Below, piece by piece: positions 6,655-9,097 of a stretch of 9,097 nt of DNA (positions are counted from its first letter, which is position 1; each line of letters begins with the position of its first letter). The position numbers and the translations under genes are program-made. The notes under the pieces are model-generated. The model was not told the origin of the DNA and made no database searches. It worked only from the letters and a program-made list of their open reading frames with translations. The stretch comes from JANNVZ01 sp046153915 (lineage in GTDB: Bacteria > Bacteroidota > Bacteroidia > Flavobacteriales_D > Sanyastnellaceae): positions 1 through 9,097 of the forward strand of contig JBJXFC010000347.1 of assembly GCA_046153915.1 (NCBI GenBank), in the 5' to 3' direction.

Positions 6655-7266
6655 TTATTCGGGAAACTGTATTACCATTTGCCCCGGGATTAGTGTAAAC
6701 GACATTCTGTGATGAATGCATGATCCATGCTGCCGTATAGCATCCCGGTGTGCTTTGGTGGGATATCCCTTGTTTTTCTTCCAGTGGTAGACAGGAAATT
6801 CAGCATCCAACGCCATCATCAATTCGTCGCGGTATGTCTTGGCCAAAATGGAAGCTGCTGCAATGCTTTTATAAATTCCATCCCCCTGAATAACCGTGGT
6901 GTGTTTGATATCGTGGTATTGCTTGAATCTGTTGCCGTCAATAAGCAGATGTTCGGGCATTTTTTTGAACTGATCCAACGCCCTGTGCATCGCCAGAAAG
7001 GATGCATTCAGAATATTGATTTCGTCAATTTCGGCGGGAGAAACTATACCAACCGCCCACTGCACCGCTTCTTTTTCGATGATAGGCCGCAATTTGTCGC
7101 GTTGTGATTCACTCAGTTGTTTGCTGTCGTTCAGCATCGGATGGTTAAATCGCGCAGGGAGTATTACAGCAGCAGCAACCACAGGACCTGCCAGACAACC
7201 ACGACCTGCTTCGTCGCATCCTGCCTCAGTCAAGCCTTTGGTATGTGTTGCTTTTAATTTGGCCAT
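6655..7266 (-). CDS. rnhB: Ribonuclease HII
   Basis: RNase HII cuts RNA in RNA-DNA hybrids and removes single ribonucleotides left in DNA, starting ribonucleotide excision repair in the cytoplasm. From ATG 7266 it has 203 residues, a usual family length. The DEDD metal-binding set is complete: D18-E19 in CDEAGRGCLAGPV, D110 in LLIDGNRF and D129 in VIQGDGIYKSIAAASILAK. The C-terminal GYPTKAHRDAIRQHG is a standard family motif, and a helical tail follows. A GTG at 7272 overlaps the upstream glycosyltransferase stop; the ATG at 7266 begins two bases after that stop (TGA 7271-7269). Either way the genes are probably translationally coupled. A functional link with the glycosyltransferase is not implied. 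Confidence 0.95.
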   Translation of the reverse strand: MAKLKATHTKGLTEAGCDEAGRGCLAGPVVAAAVILPARFNHPMLNDSKQLSESQRDKLRPIIEKEAVQWAVGIVSPAEIDEINILNASFLAMHRALDQFKKMPEHLLIDGNRFKQYHDIKHTTVIQGDGIYKSIAAASILAKTYRDELMMALDAEFPVYHWKKNKGYPTKAHRDAIRQHGSCIHHRMSFTLIPGQMVIQFPE

Positions 7267-7268
7267 GA

Positions 7269-8393
7269 TCACGAAATGGTTTTTAAGATGCTCTCCCAGA
7301 ATTTTTCTGCTGATCGATACCAGTCGAAATGTTTTACGCGTTCTCTTCCTTTCCGAATGAGTTCTTCGCGAAGTTCAGGCTTTTCGTGCAATATGATCAA
7401 GGCATCTGCAATCGCCTCCGTCGAAAATGGATCTATCAGCAAAGCAGCGTCTCCGGCGACTTCCGGCAAACTGGTTGCAGTAGATGCAATCACCGGTGTT
7501 TCGCATTGAAAGGCTTCTATCACCGGAATTCCAAATCCCTCGAAGTAACTTGGATATACCAAAGCAATCGAAGATGCAACAACTTTATTCAATTGATCCA
7601 GCTGCATGCGTCCTGCAAAAACAACATCTGCTTTGTGTTTCATTGCATCAAATGCGGTCTGCAATTCTTCATTGAACCAGAATTTCTGACCAACAACTAC
7701 CAGCTTGTTATCTGATTTTGTCTCATCTTTGAAAATATCAAACGCAGGCAAAAGACGCTGCAGATTTTTCCTCGGATGAATGCTGCTCACAAAAACAAAA
7801 TAGGATTTGCCGTCACTTATTTCACTGCGCGTTTGAATTTTTTCGTTTTCGGAAATGGGATGATAGGCCACATGCGCACCGTTGCTCACTACATCTATTT
7901 TATCTGTGGATGTGCCGTAAAGTGCAGCAATATCCCTTTTGCTGAACTCACTCACAGTCACGATGCGTTTTGCTTTGGCTGCAAATAAGGGAGATCTTTT
8001 CTTGAGAAATCGGGTGTATACCGCCGGAACGTCTTCTGGATAATGCTCAAAATTGAGGTCGTGGATTACAATCAATTGCGGTATGGATGTGCGAAGTGAA
8101 AGCATCGCATCCGGAGAAATGAAAATATCGGCTTTGATTTTCTTCAGCAAAAGAGGAATGCTGTAGTCATACCATATTTTGTAAAGCATCGGATGGCGCG
8201 CCTGTGGAGGCAAGACATGTGGAATAACATTCGGACCAAAAATGAATTCCTGCGAAAACGGTCTGTCAAAGATGAAATGAAATTCGTGCTCCGGATGCGC
8301 GGATACTACCCGCTTCATGATTTCATGCGTAAACCAGCCAATTCCTTCCATTTTACCTGAAAGTAAGAGTCGCGTGTTTACTGCTATTCTCAT
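7269..8393 (-). CDS. Glycosyltransferase, GT4-type (GT-B fold)
   Basis: 374 residues from ATG 8393. Probably transfers a sugar from a nucleotide-sugar donor to a glycan or lipid-linked acceptor at the cytoplasmic face of the inner membrane, in surface polysaccharide or LPS synthesis; sugar and acceptor cannot be read from sequence. The N-terminal half has the GIG turn (17-19, EGIGWFT) and VIHDLNF at 109-115. The C-terminal donor domain begins near residue 197 (YFVFVSSIHPRKN, with K209 of the donor-binding HPRKN motif). The retaining GT4 E-x7-E motif is E285 to E293 in FEGFGIPVIEAF, followed by TPVIAS and GDAALLIDP. No membrane segment is present. The start lies only 13 bases downstream of the rpmH terminator T-run, and the stop abuts rnhB. 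lptB, two genes on, suits an envelope role. It could also be a mannosyl- or galactosyltransferase of O-antigen type. Confidence 0.9.
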   Translation of the reverse strand: MRIAVNTRLLLSGKMEGIGWFTHEIMKRVVSAHPEHEFHFIFDRPFSQEFIFGPNVIPHVLPPQARHPMLYKIWYDYSIPLLLKKIKADIFISPDAMLSLRTSIPQLIVIHDLNFEHYPEDVPAVYTRFLKKRSPLFAAKAKRIVTVSEFSKRDIAALYGTSTDKIDVVSNGAHVAYHPISENEKIQTRSEISDGKSYFVFVSSIHPRKNLQRLLPAFDIFKDETKSDNKLVVVGQKFWFNEELQTAFDAMKHKADVVFAGRMQLDQLNKVVASSIALVYPSYFEGFGIPVIEAFQCETPVIASTATSLPEVAGDAALLIDPFSTEAIADALIILHEKPELREELIRKGRERVKHFDWYRSAEKFWESILKTIS

Positions 8394-8406
8394 GTGCTAT
8401 AAAATG

Positions 8407-8434
8407 AAAAAACCGCCATGCGCAGGCATGGCGG
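8407..8434 (-). terminator. Intrinsic terminator after rpmH
   Basis: On the minus strand, CCGCCATGC pairs perfectly with GCATGGCGG around a four-base CTGC loop (8434-8413), followed by six T (8412-8407). A GC-rich 9-base stem plus T-run is a textbook Rho-independent terminator for the rpmH transcript. The glycosyltransferase start codon follows 13 bases later. Confidence 0.92.
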
Positions 8435-8462
8435 CAATATGCATCAAAGATGTGAAATTCGA

Positions 8463-8633
8463 TTACAGACGAACGATACCTTTGTGGCGTCTTTCATCAG
8501 AGACAGTCAGTTTCTTGCGACCCTGACGGCGACGTGAAGACAATACTGCACGGCCTTTGGCAGTAGACATGCGCTTACGGAAACCGTGTTTGTTTCTGCG
8601 CTTGGTATTCGATGGTTGGTATGTACGCTTCAT
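8463..8633 (-). CDS. rpmH: 50S ribosomal protein L34
   Basis: A 56-residue, very basic protein that packs against 23S rRNA in the large ribosomal subunit. It opens MKRTYQPSNTKRRNKHGFRK and continues RMSTAKGRAVLSSRRRQGRK, which is the almost invariant L34 core. The last 11 residues (TVSDERRHKGI and the final residues) are the variable tail seen in Bacteroidota. ATG is at 8633-8631 and TAA at 8465-8463. In many bacteria rpmH is followed by rnpA, the RNase P protein gene; here an intrinsic terminator and a glycosyltransferase follow instead, so rpmH is probably transcribed alone. A strong promoter lies about 50 bases upstream. Confidence 0.97.
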   Translation of the reverse strand: MKRTYQPSNTKRRNKHGFRKRMSTAKGRAVLSSRRRQGRKKLTVSDERRHKGIVRL

Positions 8634-8664
8634 AACTCGTTGGTTTTGAACAAATTCTTAAAAT

Positions 8665-8679
8665 CCGTTTCGAAAACGG
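8665..8679 (-). promoter_or_regulatory. Possible stem-loop at the 5' end of the rpmH leader
   Basis: CCGTTT and AAACGG pair perfectly around a three-base TCG loop. Given the promoter placement, the hairpin would lie at or within a base or two of the transcript's 5' end, where such structures can protect mRNA. No T-run long enough for termination follows. Confidence 0.35.
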
Positions 8680-8683
8680 GTGG

Positions 8684-8714
8684 CAAATATAAGCTCATTC
8701 TCACTTTTGACAAA
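8684..8714 (-). promoter_or_regulatory. rpmH promoter, Bacteroidota type
   Basis: On the minus strand TTTG (8714-8711) is followed after exactly 19 bases by TATATTTG (8691-8684), a full match to the TTTG / TAnnTTTG consensus of the major Bacteroidota sigma factor. Transcription should begin near 8677-8679, giving a leader of about 45 bases before ATG 8633. The position, spacing and highly expressed target all agree. Confidence 0.8.
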
Positions 8715-8727
8715 TCAATGTGTCAAA
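8706..8727. promoter_or_regulatory. Inverted repeat overlapping the rpmH -33 box (possible operator)
   Basis: TTTGACA (8706-8712), eight bases, then TGTCAAA (8721-8727): perfect 7-base arms around the -33 TTTG (8714-8711). A dimeric regulator bound here would block sigma-factor access to rpmH. It also lies in the short divergent gap before the glycosyltransferase at 8801, so it could affect both genes. It could also be chance in AT-rich DNA. Confidence 0.45.
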
Positions 8728-8800
8728 TTTATTGATTCGGCCGCCTTTTGAACTCTCAAACCCGCTTATTCCCTACACTTGCGACTCCCGCCCGATAGCA

Positions 8801-9097
8801 TTGAACGAAATCCGCGTTTTACATATAACTCCCTGGTTTCCACATGATGATGATCCGTCCAGGACGGTCTATATCCGCCGGCAGATCGATGCTCTGGCAC
8901 CATTTGTCAATCAACATATCCTGCATCTTGACATTGATAACAGGCAATATGAAGAGAAAAGCGATGAAAGGATCACCATCACCGAGATCAAACCACTCTT
9001 TAATTTCTGGCGATGGAAAGAATGGGCTTTTTACCGCGAATTGAAAAGACAGCTGATTCTGCTCGATGCAGCCAATCAATTTACGCACGTCAATTTC
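8801..9097 (+). CDS. Glycosyltransferase N-terminal domain, GT4-like (partial, runs off right edge)
   Basis: Ninety-nine codons stay open to the window edge. The translation from TTG 8801 opens with Asn-Glu-Ile then RVLHITPWFPHDDDPSRTVY (residues 5-24), IRRQIDALAPFVNQHILHLD and, further on, FYRELKRQLILLDAANQFTHVNF. Hydrophobic strand, HITPWFP, an acidic-proline loop, then YIRRQIDAL is the classic start of GT4-type glycosyltransferases acting on surface polysaccharides, where this N-terminal domain binds the acceptor. No ATG lies in this frame near the motif, so TTG 8801 is the best start; the frame is open further upstream, into the rpmH promoter region, but without family sequence. Donor domain and E-x7-E motif lie beyond the window. 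It is divergent from rpmH, separated by 167 bases. Confidence 0.82.
   Translation, partial: MNEIRVLHITPWFPHDDDPSRTVYIRRQIDALAPFVNQHILHLDIDNRQYEEKSDERITITEIKPLFNFWRWKEWAFYRELKRQLILLDAANQFTHVNF

Noticed and set aside
8819..9088. 89-codon minus-strand ORF at the right edge
   Set aside because: It is antisense to a frame with a clear glycosyltransferase signature and resembles no known family.
1..9097. Defence system, prophage, transposon or biosynthetic cluster
   Set aside because: No transposase, integrase, nuclease-helicase set, toxin-antitoxin pair or phage structural gene was recognised; the genes are mostly housekeeping and envelope-related.

Overview
The window looks like ordinary chromosome from a member of the Bacteroidota. 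The evidence is a type IX secretion (T9SS) C-terminal sorting domain on a secreted protein, matches to the Bacteroidota promoter consensus (TTTG near -33, TAnnTTTG near -7), an LptB typical of the phylum, and a LURP-one-like protein with the C-terminal tail seen in Bacteroidota homologues. No mobile element, CRISPR array, rRNA or tRNA was seen, and I found no convincing new multi-gene system.

Left part (1-3153): after a 34-base gene fragment comes about 600 bases of non-coding DNA. It holds two degenerate CACAGAG/CGCAAAG-type repeats in related form and three short palindromes. Next, on the minus strand, is a large secreted protein: signal peptide, proprotein-convertase P-domain, CotH-type kinase domain, choice-of-anchor J (adhesin-like) domain and T9SS type A sorting domain. 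A single-base frameshift in a run of four A (1590-1593) splits it into two reading frames. Removing one base gives an uninterrupted 835-residue protein.

Middle (3289-5799): a plus-strand two-helix potassium-channel-like protein with an RCK (TrkA-N/TrkA-C) module and an unusual selectivity filter. Its end overlaps, tail to tail by 7 bases, a minus-strand lipoprotein of unknown function. Upstream of the lipoprotein is a LURP-one/tubby-like protein.

Right part (5847-9097): a minus-strand run of housekeeping genes, read right to left: rpmH (ribosomal protein L34), a strong terminator, a GT4-type glycosyltransferase, rnhB (ribonuclease HII) and lptB (LPS export ATPase). The glycosyltransferase and rnhB are tightly coupled. 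rpmH has a near-ideal Bacteroidota promoter overlapped by a 7-8-7 inverted repeat. Divergent from rpmH, a second glycosyltransferase starts, probably at TTG 8801, and runs off the right edge. Two glycosyltransferases plus lptB suggest a surface-polysaccharide or envelope theme, but they do not form one operon.
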